64,000 bases of DNA from Laccaria trichodermophora (Eukaryota > Basidiomycota > Agaricomycetes > Agaricales > Hydnangiaceae). A program made the translations under genes and the position numbers. Below are positions 22,801 through 34,260 of this stretch, in pieces. Below the pieces are notes generated by a model that worked only from the letters and a program-made list of their open reading frames with translations, was not told the origin of the DNA and did no database searches. Location: positions 620,001-684,000 of the forward strand of contig JACTVC010000024.1 in the NCBI GenBank assembly GCA_018417955.1, in the 5' to 3' direction. The number at the start of each line of letters is the position of its first letter. Within the stretch, counting starts at the first letter, position 1.

Positions 22801-23119
22801 TCTAGTTTGGGGTCTGTGTCAGGGAAGTCACTTCTTTCCTGAGAGTATCCAGGGTCTACTCTGGATACTCAGAGGCTGTCACAGAACTCAGGGCATCAGG
22901 GCGCCCTGGAGCACCCTCAGGTACAGGTATGATAACACTGGTACATTTCACTATTTTGATGCTTTGTGTAGCTTCTCATCATGTTTTAGATTCACCAGAG
23001 TTATGCTATCAACTCCAATTATGAAAGGAATGGAAGAAGTCCTTACAATCCTTATCTGCTGACACCATCAGACCAGCCTGGGGACCAACAGATGACAAGA
23101 TTACAGCTGCTTGAATCAC

Positions 23120-24705
23120 ACAAGTCACCTTGCATTTGTATGATGACTACAATAATATAGAGGAGGAGTTCAGGCCATCCATGGGGATCGACAAAGTGAA
23201 TGATGAGGTGATCATGAACTTGAAGTCAGATGGTTTATATAAAGTGCCCAAGGACATCACACAGATGTACACTCAGATTTCCTACCACATCCATGCCGCC
23301 ATTCTGTATGAGGGCCATCTCAATGTCACCAACTTTGACAGTGATCTGCACAAGTGGGCGTCTGCCACAGGTCTTTCAGCTTAATGTGTGTTGTAACCCT
23401 TCCCCCCCAGATCCGTTTATGCTGAGGTGATCATGAATCTCTGACCAGGCATTATTTCACCATACAATGCCTACATTGACTACCAGAGGATGGGATCTGC
23501 CCTTGTCTTGAACACTAACTCACCACCCACAACCCACATCAGCAAAGATGGCATGGGCATCACCTTCTGCAAACATACCCTCCACATCGCCCAGTGGAGG
23601 CAAGATTAAAAAAGCTGGCATCTGAGATAGAAGCCAAGCTCAAGAAGCTTTGTAGGGGCCAAGATAAGCTCCTCTCAATACTGAATTGGTGGCAGATGAC
23701 TGGGACAACCAAGATCAAGGATACAGCTGGATGAAGAATGCAGAGTTTCTCCCTGACAAGCATCAGCTGATCAAGGTCATGCTGCAGGATCCCAGACTCT
23801 GATTCACCAAGCTGGAGGGGACCAACCTCAAGTTCAACATATTCAAAGACTAGGACTTCCTGCACCAGTGTGACTCCCTCAATGCCAAGCTCAGTGTCTT
23901 TGTGTTTATGACAGCTAGTCAGATGCCTCACCTCAATGAGTTCATTGACTACAAGTTTGCAAACTCCACTAAACCACACACCATCTTCCTAGATGGAGAG
24001 GACTTGTGGCTCGTCACCAGGCAGGGAAAAACTGACACACAACAATTGAAGGAGTCCTTCCTCCCCATGAAATGTCATCCAGAGCTCACTGATAGAGCTG
24101 GAACTCATCCATATGGCAATGCAGCACAAAGTCCTTGCAGAATATCATGTCTATTCAGAATATCTCTGGGGTCATCACAGCAGCCCAGATGACTGCCTTG
24201 ATTGAGCTTGTATTGGATTGCTACTGTCAGGTTCAGACCAGCATTTGCAATTATTGCCAGCTATGTGTTGAGATAACATGCATTTTTCTTGGTTCAGAGG
24301 GTGAGGTAGATGATGAGGAGCAGGATATCATGGCAGGGCAGGCTGGTCACTCAGCTGCCACTGCATGTATCAAGAATGCCACCCATGCTGTTGCTCTGCA
24401 CTCACATTGCGTTTCAGAGGAGTGGTTGACTAGCAGTTGACCTCTAACCCTTCATCATTGTGGATAGTGAGGCACTCATATGCATGGTGTCCACCTTGCT
24501 TGTTTATGTAATTCAACAAGTTAAAATTGGACTCAGGGAAGACATCATGTCTGCTGTTGCTGAGGTGCTTGCAGCTACTCCTATCACCTCCTCTCATGCA
24601 GTCAACCAACTGAACATGCAGCAACTACAACCAGTCAACTTACCACTTGACCAAGATGTACCTGCCGACACTGGATTTGTGTTCACTGAACCCTACTTTT
24701 ATTAA
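23120..24705 (+). pseudogene. Degenerate ORF resembling the region N-terminal to Agaricomycete RecQ-type helicases
   Basis: Segments in shifting frames read ISYHIHAAILYEGHLNVTNF...DLHKWASATGL (23,270-23,380), LPDKHQLIKVMLQDPRL (about 23,750), VFMTASQMPHLNEFIDYKF...PHTIFLDGEDLWLVTRQGKT (23,905-24,035), ESFLPMKCHPEL and, after 24,240, YCQLCVEITCIFLGSE...AGQAGHSAATACIK. This order reminds me of the uncharacterised N-terminal region of RecQ-family helicases common in Agaricomycetes. The YRQLCVEI...AGHS...Y pattern in that region is compatible with a tyrosine-recombinase fold (inference). Many stops and frameshifts make it a pseudogene. No helicase motifs follow. Confidence 0.4.
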
Positions 24706-24709
24706 GTCC

Positions 24710-26565
24710 TAAGTTGCCCACTGAGTTAATATCTACTTAACATAGGCCTTGATGGATTTCCAACCCTCTCAAGGCTTGAAGTTATTCTGAGTTAGATTAT
24801 TGTTGTGTTATTTTCTTTACCCATGATCAACCTTGGTCATTGTTTTAAGTACCACCATCATCCACCTGAGGACCTGCTACCAACGACAAGAAATCATTAC
24901 ATTGTCAAAACCCACCAAAAAATTAGGTGAACCCCCTCACAAAGGAGCAACTTGGAAGCAATGCTAATTCTATAGACATCAAATATTGGCAGTGCTTTGC
25001 TAAGTTTGATAAGTCCTTGATGTGGGAAAACTTCCTATGTTAACTATGTTGGTTGATATAAGCAAGGAAGATGTAAGTTACTCACTGTTTTTCTGCTCAA
25101 GCTGTCACCCTGTGACGAGCAGACTGCTGCCTTCTCAACAAAACCCCCAGCCATTTGTAATGGATGCAGGGGATGTGTGCTTGATGTTGGTAAGTCTCAA
25201 CAAAACTTTATTTTTTTCATTGACTTACCTTCCTGGTTGACAGGATGCCTCTTATGAACAGGAGGGTGGCAGAGAGCAAGGGCAACGGGAGGAGGGAAGG
25301 AGGAGTGGGAAAAAGGCAAAGGGGGGTCAGTCAAGTTTGAGCTTGTTGAACCTGCCCTTTGGGGTTTGATTACCTGTTTACATTGTTCTGTCACTGGCCC
25401 ATCCTGTGTTAGAATAATGTAAGTAGGCCCTATTGCCATTGATGGGGAGTGGATGGGTGTAACAGGTGTTCCATGAGTGGCTTGTTCAGTGGGTTGCTAG
25501 CTAATGACAAGGGGTCTGGCAAACATGACAGCTATAAGAGTTACAAAGGTGTGAAGACCAATCTATGTGATTGGTCTGAGTTTAGCGTGTACTAAGTGGA
25601 GATTGTATGAGCTTCAGATATCTGTTGCACAATCTCTACTCTCCCTCAGGAAATCCTTAAGAGAGCAGTACATGGGAAACGGCTTAACATAGTAGTGGAA
25701 TACTTCTGGAAGAGTATTCAGCGATCTAACAAGACCAAATCACTTACTTGACTTGCAGGAGGGAAAGCAATACAAAGCTTGATCTGAACCTGAAGTTATG
25801 CAGTGGTGGTTTGGTGAATAGAAAAGATGAAAAAGTACACATGTAACTAATGTTATGTAAACAAGTTGAATCGTCGTATTTCATAATCAAATGTAATTCA
25901 CAGTAATGTGATTGGACAAGAAGGGGCTTGCCCTATGGAGGAAGCAAGGCTTGTGACATTCCTAAGGGGAAATTATATAGGAGTGCACCTAGTACTAGGT
26001 ATCTGTTACAATGGGTATGGGACAGTAGCTGCAATGATCAATGCTGTGACTTAAAATGAGTGCAACACTGAAGATCAGCCTCTAACTTGGTCAGACTATA
26101 GGCTCTGTGGTTAAGAATAGCCACATACCTCTCCAGTTAAAGATATGTGCCATATGAATTGGAGGATATAATGGGGTGATGGAAACAGAGAGAGTTGTAT
26201 TCACACTCCCAACAGACCACTGGGCTCTTGGCTCCTTTTATCAGTGTGAAGTTAGGTGCAGAAAGATACCCAACCCTAGAATCGACAGGCTCTTGGCTCC
26301 TACTGTCAATACCAGGGCACACAAAGGTATGGTGGGACTCAAAGTGAGTAAAAAGTATGGTGTAGCATGGGTTGCAGAGGAAATTCCTGCTTTTAAGCAT
26401 GTTTGTTTGGCTAGCATGTGCTGTTCACTTTGTACAATTTGTCAACATGAGGGATTTCATTCCTTTGATGATGAGTACAAAATGAAAAAATACAGAGTTC
26501 ACAGCGGATAGTAACCTCAGGCTCAAAAAATCCCATGTATGTGTTGTTTTGGTTGCTGTACCAGG
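24710..26565. other. Unassigned stretch
   Basis: No recognisable gene. A purine-rich patch lies at 25,258-25,325. An open frame at 26,176-26,511 (+) with KVSKKYGVAWVAEEIPAFKH looks protein-like but matches nothing I know. Confidence 0.35.
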
Positions 26566-26572
26566 ATGTGTG

Positions 26573-27293
26573 AGGTCTTTATTGTCCCCCCACAGATTCC
26601 TGCAGGATTCCTGAGCATTCTTGCACAATCCTGGGACTGTATATTGGCTGATGTGCCAGCCAATTTTTTTGACTTGTGGCTACCACTTTTATCATAAAAC
26701 TAAGGCAGTTGCCTATGGTGCTGTGTGTAAAATGCCATGGTTTTTCATGAAAAATCTCATATAAGGCTGGCAAGTTGTCATTCTCATAATGCCTTGGATT
26801 TCTTTCATAACCCATAGCAAAGCATGGTGTAGGCAATTTCATTAGATAGCAACCCTCTCAACCCTCTTTCATTGTCAATTTCATATCTTTGCAATGCATT
26901 TTTCATTTCAAATAGCCCACATTCTCATTGCCTTTCATTTGAAATCCAGTGCACTTTCATTATATATTTTATTAGCTATTCTGTGCACTTTCATTTTCAT
27001 TTCATTCTTGATGTCATTGCAATTTTTCATTTGGAGCTGTGCTTTCATTACCATTTCTTAGAATTCTTATTAGGATATTTCATTGGGTTCTCTGGGACTT
27101 TCATTACAATTTCTTTGAATTTTCATTAGGATATTTCATTCAGCTCTTTGGCTCTTTCAATACCATTTCTTAGAATTTTCATTAGGATATTTCATAGGTC
27201 ATTGACTCATCAAATGTATCAATCCTGGCACATCAGCCAATATAGAGTCCTGGTAATCCTGCAGGAATCAGTGGGGGACAATAAAGACCTCAA
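26573..27293. mobile_element. MITE with GAGGTCTTTATTGTCCCCC termini (about 0.72 kb)
   Basis: The left end 'gaggtctttattgtcccccc' and right end 'gggggacaataaagacctc' are inverted. The inner parts 'gattcctgcaggattcctga' and 'tatattggctgatgtgccag' are also inverted at both ends. The interior is repeats of TTTCATTAGGATATTTCATT type and has no ORF. The same terminus starts the element at 39,893, which carries an ORF A exon, so that family may supply the transposase (inference). I found no clear target duplication. Confidence 0.75.
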
Positions 27294-28400
27294 TATTTTG
27301 GACCCACTCTATCTTATCTTCCACACAAGGTACTGAGAACTCAGTTTTACATTTGATGACAAACTCTGGCCACATGTCTGCATCATGGATCCTTCCTGTC
27401 CTCATACTTCAAGACACACAAGTGATTCAAACCACTTATTCTTCTTCTTTGATGAACACATGGCTCTCCCAGTTGTTGTTGGTGCCCTAACATTTTATCC
27501 ATCAATTCTACAAGAGAAGGATAAGGCTTTATCATATGAGGGGGTGATATTTGGTGGACTCTTAGAGGTGGGCCTTGTGAAAACTCTGGTAATTTCTGGA
27601 TGCAACGACTTGTTGTATTTGATGCTTTTTCTTTCTTGATTGCATTCCCTTGTTATTCAACTAATGCATTCCCAAATTCAAAGGCAACAGTCAACATTGT
27701 TTTTCTACATTTCCAGACAACACATCTTCTTTGTAATCCAAGTAAATCAAAATGGCAGTTTATTCTAGCCATTTTGTGTCACCCTTTTACCATATAATAG
27801 AATGAAATCTGCATTTTATCTTGGCCATCATGTGTCACCATTTTTTCCACATGATAGGTTTGAGTAATTGAGGAGTATGTGATAAAATCACTGATGTATT
27901 TTGTGGAAAATTAATTTCAACAATGGCGATCACTTTGCATAGCTTGATTCTGGTATAAATTTGTAGGGGTAATTGAATGACATGGCTATGCAACTTCATT
28001 GCAGAAAATCTTTTGAGAAAAAAAAAAAAAATGGTGTGCCACTAGTAAAAAAAAGGATAGATAGATGTGGTGGTGGGTCACAGCAATTTTATAATCATCT
28101 TGTCCTCAATTTATTGGCCTCTTAACCTGGGAGTAAACTGGGATGTATAAAAAGTTTGAATCCAGTGCCTGCCCTCTATCTTCAACTTCTCCTCTTTAGT
28201 TCTTTACTAGCATACATGCAATGCCTACAACTCACTGAAGGAAGGTTGTCAAAATCTGAAGAGGAAGCCATAGAGTATGTATCTTACTTGGTTCATGTAG
28301 GTTCATGAATCATATATACAACAGATCTCCAGAATCTACAGAGCAAGAAGAAGAAGTTGAAAGCCACTTTGGTAAAGGCTGAAATGTGAGTGTTTGTTTC
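27294..28400. other. Unassigned stretch
   Basis: No recognisable gene or repeat. A short ORF at 27,385-27,639 (+) is the only protein-like frame. Confidence 0.35.
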
Positions 28401-28429
28401 AACAATCACCATATGCACTATGAGTTGAC

Positions 28430-29160
28430 ATGTGTTAAGTGTTGGTAAAAAAAGGATGCATAGATCAGCTCAGGATTACAATGAGGATGCATTTGTAGCA
28501 AAGTCTCCTGCCAAAAAGATGCACAAAACTCCCAAAGAAAAATGCTCCAAGTCTTCCAGCAAGGTCTCATGCAAGAAGACAGATGTATCTGACATGTGGG
28601 TCTACAATCACACAAAGTTAACTCCATTTTTTGCTTATTTTCATTCAGCTCTTCTCATGGGAGCTCTGATGAGTGTGTATTTCATTGAGGGTAAAATTTG
28701 ACAAATGCACTAAAAATGTTCCATCCAGAATGGACATTCGACTTGACTCTTCTCCCTTGTCCAAAAAGTAAGTTCCTTTTATTTAGTTAATTAATCATTA
28801 TTGCATTGCTGAGCTATCTTTTGGAATTCCTGTGCAGAAGCATAGCCTACAGGAAAGAATTTGACAAGTTGATGTGAGTGGCCAGTCATTGGCATTGCAG
28901 CTTTCATTAAAGCATTTGTAGTGCAAAAGCAAAGAAGATGCAAGTTGACAACAAGAAGGCAATGCATAAACTTGAAAAGGAAATTGCAGATGATGAAGTA
29001 GAGATTGAGAAGTATGAAGCAAGTGGCAAGGAGGGGTCTGATGGTGATGACAATGATCTCCCTTCAGGAGGAAAAAAGAAGCATATCAAGCAAGTCTTAT
29101 ATTTTTTTCATTTGAACAAAAATGCTGATCCACCATATCAGAAAAACTGAGGTGCTTCTT
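28430..29160 (+). pseudogene. Unrecognised Lys/Glu-rich gene remnant
   Basis: Exon-like segments are separated by short AT-rich gaps: a Lys-rich part (AKKMHKTPKEKCSKSSSK, 28,500-28,600), RMDIRLDSSPLSKK (28,725-28,770), an AYRKEFDKLM-like segment (28,845-28,880) and a coiled-coil-like KKAMHKLEKEIADDEVEIEK run (28,945-29,020) with an acidic end. The exons are not all in a joinable frame. It could be an accessory transposon protein; no family is assigned. Confidence 0.4.
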
Positions 29161-29525
29161 GAAGACCTAGTATGAGATCCTGTTCCATCATGCATAATCA
29201 TGCATCCTAAGAGCTCTTTCCAGTTACCCAAAGCTCTGTAAATGTGGTGATTTCAAACCAGCACTTGGTGATAAATTTATGAAGATGACATATGGTGCTC
29301 CTTTGGTCAATCATGCTAGAGTGGATAAAGTGGCCTGGGGGTGTCTGTGAATGACTTGTGTTAGTTGAAGTTGGCTGCTTACCTAATCTTTCCCCCACAT
29401 TATCAATTATAGATCACCTTTTCACAACCAAACTAATTCCAATCTTTGTGGTAAGACTACAAATGATGCCTTTCTATCCAGGGAAACATATTTTTTTTAT
29501 AGAGTAGTAAGATGCAACATCATTA

Positions 29526-30009
29526 GAGTCTGTTTGGCTGAAAAACCTAGTTACCAAATATAGCAACTTTTGATGGTGCCCCTTTCAAGCTCTGTTACCT
29601 AAGAAAATATTCGGACTCTCATTGTCACTCCTCACACAATGTCAAAACCTTCCATGCTGTCACATGTTGATGGCTAACATCTAAACATGCTGCTCACTGT
29701 CAAGCACAATGAGCTCATATTTTATAATCATTTTCAATGCAAATCATTTGATACAATAAATTCTGCCTGCTGATATTGTAAAGTAGACACAAAAAGAAAA
29801 AAAGATTTAGGTAATAGAAGTGTGCTATATGTGAGCTTGCTGTGTTGAATGATGACAAGAGACTTTGGGCTAACATCAAGGGTTACATGGAAAGGTTCAG
29901 GTGTTGATGAGAAGTGGAGTCCGAATATTTTCCTAGGTAACAGGGCTTGAAATGGAAACCATCAAAAGTTGCTATATTCAGTAACTAGGTTTTTCAGCTG
30001 AACAGACTC
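29526..30009. mobile_element. Harbinger-like MITE with TTA target duplication
   Basis: Inverted repeats of about 95 bp start GAGTCTGTTTGGCTG on the left and (reverse-complemented) GAGTCTGTTCAGCTG on the right. They run through CCTAGTTAC, ATATAGCAACTTTTGATGG and GAAAATATTCGGACTC. TTA flanks both sides (29,523-29,525 and 30,010-30,012), the usual target size and sequence of PIF/Harbinger elements. There is no ORF inside. Confidence 0.75.
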
Positions 30010-30012
30010 TTA

Positions 30013-30930
30013 CCAATGATTAACTTGTATGCAACATACATCAAGTCCAGGCCCAGATACCACACACCAGGTGAGCTTCCACTGGAACCCATCCTGAGAA
30101 TTCCAGAATTCCTGGGAGAGGTCACATGATAGGTCACCACCTGCATGCACAGCTAACTGTCACATTCTGTCACATATAATCTAATCTCATCCAAATTCAT
30201 TGACATCTTCAACACCTCTTCCCTGAAGGCTCAACAACACCTAACCTGCTTTAACTCCTCCATCCTACCACTGTTCTAAAGGCCATGTTTCTCTCTGCAT
30301 GATTTTATGGTAGCTGATGGAATATTCATGAAAGCCTCTCTGCTGAAGAGAATGGGCTATATGATCAACGACAACCATATCAATGACAATTGGAGTGGAT
30401 TACTAGATGCAATGGTAATGCTTATAGTAAGTAGAGGAGGTAGACAATCTGGACGCCCTTGGATCCTCTTGAAAATTTGTAGTGAGCTTCTAGCTCAATT
30501 GTAATGTGTGCTTTTCTTACTAGTGAGTCTGCCAATTTTAAGTTGTCTTGTTACTTTGTACTACGGACATTTGTTATTAGCAGGAATCGAACTCTGGGCT
30601 TATTGGTTACTTACTTTGTTATGGCTTGCTTACTGACTTGTCTATAGTTTCCACTTGGTTATGGGGGCATATTTAGATACAAACTTTAGTTCATCATAAG
30701 AAGCGCTGAGGCTGACCCTTCAACAATACAGTTCATAGTTCTTGCTCCTCATAAATTTAGCTAGATAGGTGATGATAAGTCAAAATTCAGTCTAGAATGC
30801 AGTGAACAAGTGAAGCCAGTCAATTGCAGTAGCTAGACAATGATACAAGGATTATGCTTATGCCTAACAATCACAGACTCAATTGCCACTCAACAGCTGC
30901 TCATTGACAATGCACTAACAATGCTGGACC
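30013..30930. other. Unassigned stretch
   Basis: No gene, RNA or repeat could be recognised. Confidence 0.35.
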
Positions 30931-30933
30931 CAT

Positions 30934-31590
30934 CTACTTCGCATTCACCTTCAATTTTGCACCATGCACCTGCCAACTTGGACAAGCAAGCACTGCAGGT
31001 AAATCAGCATCAACATCTGCAACCTGTTTCTGGCGTTGACCATGGGGATCTTTGGCAGGTGGTGCAGGGATATCAGCAACAGCCTCAGAGGTTGAGGGAA
31101 CTGACATAGGGACTTGGCAATGCCCACAAGGTGGATTGATTGATTGCAAGATGGGTGTGACAGGAGCAGGAGTGTGCACTTCCATGTTTGAATCCAAATC
31201 CAGTGCATGTTCCACATCTGAGTGGGCATTCACACACTCTACATCGGTTGGAAGGGTCTGCAGGAGTGGGTGTGAGCTGGAAATCGTCAAAGTGGGACCT
31301 AAAGAAGTATTGGATCCCATACAAAGCCCATGGAACATCAAATTGAGACCAGGGTTTTTGTCTTCATCAACTCGTACACGTGGTGCTTCATCTTCTTTGT
31401 TCTGTGAGTCAGGAGCAAGGATGAATTGAGTGAAAGCTTCCATGTTCCAGTATTGTAGGAGTTTTTGAACAGTTGGTGCATCTTGATTTTCAATTAAAAG
31501 CCTTTTGTAAGCTTCTGCCTTGCTTGTGTAGTTGATTCCTGTAAGTTTTCCAACACCATGCTTGTCCAGCTCAGGATCACCTCTGAGAAG
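30934..31590 (-). pseudogene. Unrecognised ORF fragment with upstream intron border
   Basis: Downstream of an acceptor-like 'ttttcttctcag' (near 31,597), a single frame reads GDPELDKHGVGKLTGIN, YTSKAEAYKRLL, TVQKLLQYWNMEAFTQFI, then a Pro/Ser-rich C-terminal region to a stop at 30,934. It is open for about 220 codons, which is long for this window. The 5' exons are missing because the GGCCCAA-rich flank of the foldback element begins at about 31,640. It may be a transposon accessory gene or a truncated host gene; no family is recognised. Confidence 0.45.
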
Positions 31591-31639
31591 AAAATGAACC
31601 TAAGAGTTTTGTTGGTCAGAAGACGAGGGCATTCAGTAG

Positions 31640-32040
31640 ATACACTATGGAACCATAACAATAGAAATTGACAATTGTCCCAATAAGTCATAGGGCTACC
31701 CCAATGGGCCCAATTACAAAAGACATTATGATACTGTACATTGGCCCAATGATGTAGGGATATGTATATTTGATTGTTGGGCCCAATGAAGCTGCCACAT
31801 CAATGCTAAGAGTTTATAGATTGGCCACATGGCTCAAATGGGGGGGTAATTTTGACTGTCAATAAATGATTGTATTAAGCTACAGTTGATAGTTGGGCCC
31901 AACATAGGTAAGGGTTAACAGAGAAAGTTGGGCCCAACAGCAAAATTCATATGACATGGCTTGTATGTTGGGCCTATGGATACATATAGGCTATAGTTTA
32001 TAGCTTAGCCCAATGACCCATTGGATTTTCGTGTTTTGGG
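31640..32040. repeat. GGCCCAA-rich flank of foldback copy 2
   Basis: 31,640-31,712 is the reverse complement of 16,322-16,400. TTGGGCCCAA palindromes recur at 31,775, 31,892 and 31,928. Confidence 0.65.
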
Positions 32041-33908
32041 CCCAGTTCCATTACCCGCAGACCACAGGGTGGATGGATGGACCAGATCAAATGTGAAAAA
32101 AATGAGGCTGAAATAGGTCCAGAAGAAATGCAAAAATGTGGCAGAAATAGGCCTGGATGAATTGAGCAGAAATAGGTCTGGATTAAATGCAAAAATGCAG
32201 CATAAAGATGCCCAGATTAAATCCAAAAATAGGTCCGAATAGAATGCAAAAACATGGGGGAAATAGGTCCAGATGAAATTCAAAAATGGGGCAGAAATAG
32301 GTCCGGATTAAATGTGAAAAAATGTGGCAGAAATACACCCAGATCAAATACAAAAATAGGTCTGGATGATGGAATGCAAAAACACAGGGGAATAGGTCAG
32401 ATGAAATTCAAAAATGGGGCAGAAATACGTCTGGATGAAATGCAAAAACACTGCATAAATGGGTCCAGATGAAATGCAAAAATGCAGCAGAAATACACCT
32501 GGATTACATGCAAAAATAGGTCTGGATGAAATGCAAAAACACAGGGGAAATAGGTCCAGATTAAATGAAAAATAGGTCTGGATGAAATGCAAAAACACAG
32601 CTAAAATAGTTCCAGATGAAATGCAAAATGCAGTGGAAATAGGCCCAGATGAAATCATGGGATTGGTCTGTCACACCCATGGACCAACAATTGTTCCATC
32701 ACACCTGCAGATGAACAATTGTGTTACACCAATGGTGGACGACTTGTTGCTCTGTTGGACCCAGCCAACAGGTCTTCTGTGGTACCCACAGGCCATGCCA
32801 TTTGTTAAGCCTATTGGTCCATCACATCCATGGACTAACAATTGTTCCATCACACACCTGCAGAATAACAATTGTTCCATCACACACCTGCGGACCAACA
32901 ATTGTTCTGTCACACCTGCAGATGAACAATTGCATTGGACCCACAGGCCATGCCATTTGTTAAGCCTGTTGGTTCATTACACCTGCGGGCCACCAGCTAG
33001 AGCTCCATGGATGTGTATTTAACATCCTGAATGCCATTGCCCCAAAAATGCAACCGAAAAAAATGTCCAGATTTATGATTAACTTGGTGAATGTCTCTGC
33101 TCCAAAAGTGTGGCCAAAAAAACATCTGGATTTGTATTCAACATCCTGAATGTCATGGCCCTGAAAATGCAGCTGAAAAAATATCCAGATTTGGGATTAA
33201 CTTGGTGAACGTCACTGCTCTGAAAATGCAGCTGAAAAAACATCTGGATTTGTATTAGTGCAATAATGTCCAAAATTTCAGATGTTATCTTGACAGGGGC
33301 TGGACTACCCATGGAATACTTTGATATCTGAAATTCTAGACTACAAAACTTTGTAATGACCAGTTGAACTCAGGCAGAACTCTCTCAATTCTTAACTGAT
33401 TTCGATGTTCTTGGGCTTGTTTTGACAGGTAAACCTGTGGGGTTGTGTGTATGGGTACTCTACAGGTCGTGTGTGGGCCACTTGTCTGATATCTATAGGT
33501 TTTTTTAGTGTCCTTGATCATGAATGAGTATATGGGTTCATAGGTCTATGGTTGAAGGAGTGAAAAGGGTGCCATACATCCCCATGAACATATGTACTTA
33601 TTCATTAGTGTCTGATCTCCCAAACTTGAAAGTTTGTACTCCACTTTTCTGATATATAATTTGTAGTGTCCTTCACTATGAATAAGTACATAGGTTCATG
33701 CGACTACTCCTTGGACCATATCTCCATCAACATATATATACTTCTACATAGTAAACCAATGATATAGCAATGGCAAAATGTCCACCCTTTTCACTCCTTC
33801 AACCATAGACCCATGAACCCATATACTTATTCATGATCAAGGACACTAAAAAAACCTATAGATATCAGACAAGTGGCCCACATATGACCTGTAGAGTACC
33901 CATACACA
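32041..33908. repeat. Large foldback element, copy 2 (shorter)
   Basis: Colinear with 12,720-14,500: the 'gggtggatggatggaccaga' start, the array of about 32 bp, the AACAATTGTT array (32,660-32,960), the 'aaaaaacatctggatttgta' repeats, then the inverted segment with 'ctacaggtcgtgtgtgggcc' at 33,463 and its inverse at 33,870. The central loop is shorter than in copy 1 and the expanded right arm is lacking. It ends inside the Plavaka-like frame. Confidence 0.8.
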
Positions 33909-34260
33909 CAACCACTGAAATACATTGATGGATGAGGGAGATGAGTTTGTTGGTTTGATTCTTATTCATATGGGTATCAAGAATCAATTCTGCTAGTTCA
34001 AAATCAAGACGAGAATGAAAAGGTTTCCATGGCTCTGGATCAACTGGAATGTTGACAGTATCAAGTTCCTGGAAATGGCTTTTATACTTATCAAAGCTAA
34101 AGAATTGAGGTGGGCATCCACTTCTTGGATGGTACTCCACTTTGATGTTGTCAAGTTGTGGTGCCTTCTCAAATGGACTAAAGGACCTTTGATCAGCTTG
34201 AACTTCACCATGGGGCTTGGTGTAGTTGTTATCAGTGTTGTTGATTGTGTCAATCTCAAT
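33909..34260 (-). pseudogene. Plavaka-type transposase fragment (N-terminal region)
   Basis: One frame reads VEYHPRSGCPPQFFSFDKY, then PWKPFHSRLDFELAELIL and HMNKNQTNKLISLIHQC. YHP-x-SG-x-PP, (E)PW-x-PF-x-(T/S)R-x-DFE-x-AE and the N-(K/R)-x-Q/T-x4-LI-x-LI helix are characteristic of the N-terminal part of Plavaka (CACTA-related) transposases of Agaricomycetes. The frame is cut at 33,908 by the foldback element and the catalytic domain is absent. No continuation was found on the far side of the foldback (31.6 kb). Confidence 0.7.

Noticed and set aside
25540..26120. Solo LTR of a retrotransposon
   Set aside because: The AT-rich sequence with short direct motifs looked LTR-like, but no TG..CA ends, target duplication or second copy could be shown.
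30934..31590. Downstream half of the Plavaka transposase cut at 33,908
   Set aside because: Its motifs (KLTGINYTSKAEAYKRLL and others) do not fit the catalytic part of Plavaka proteins.
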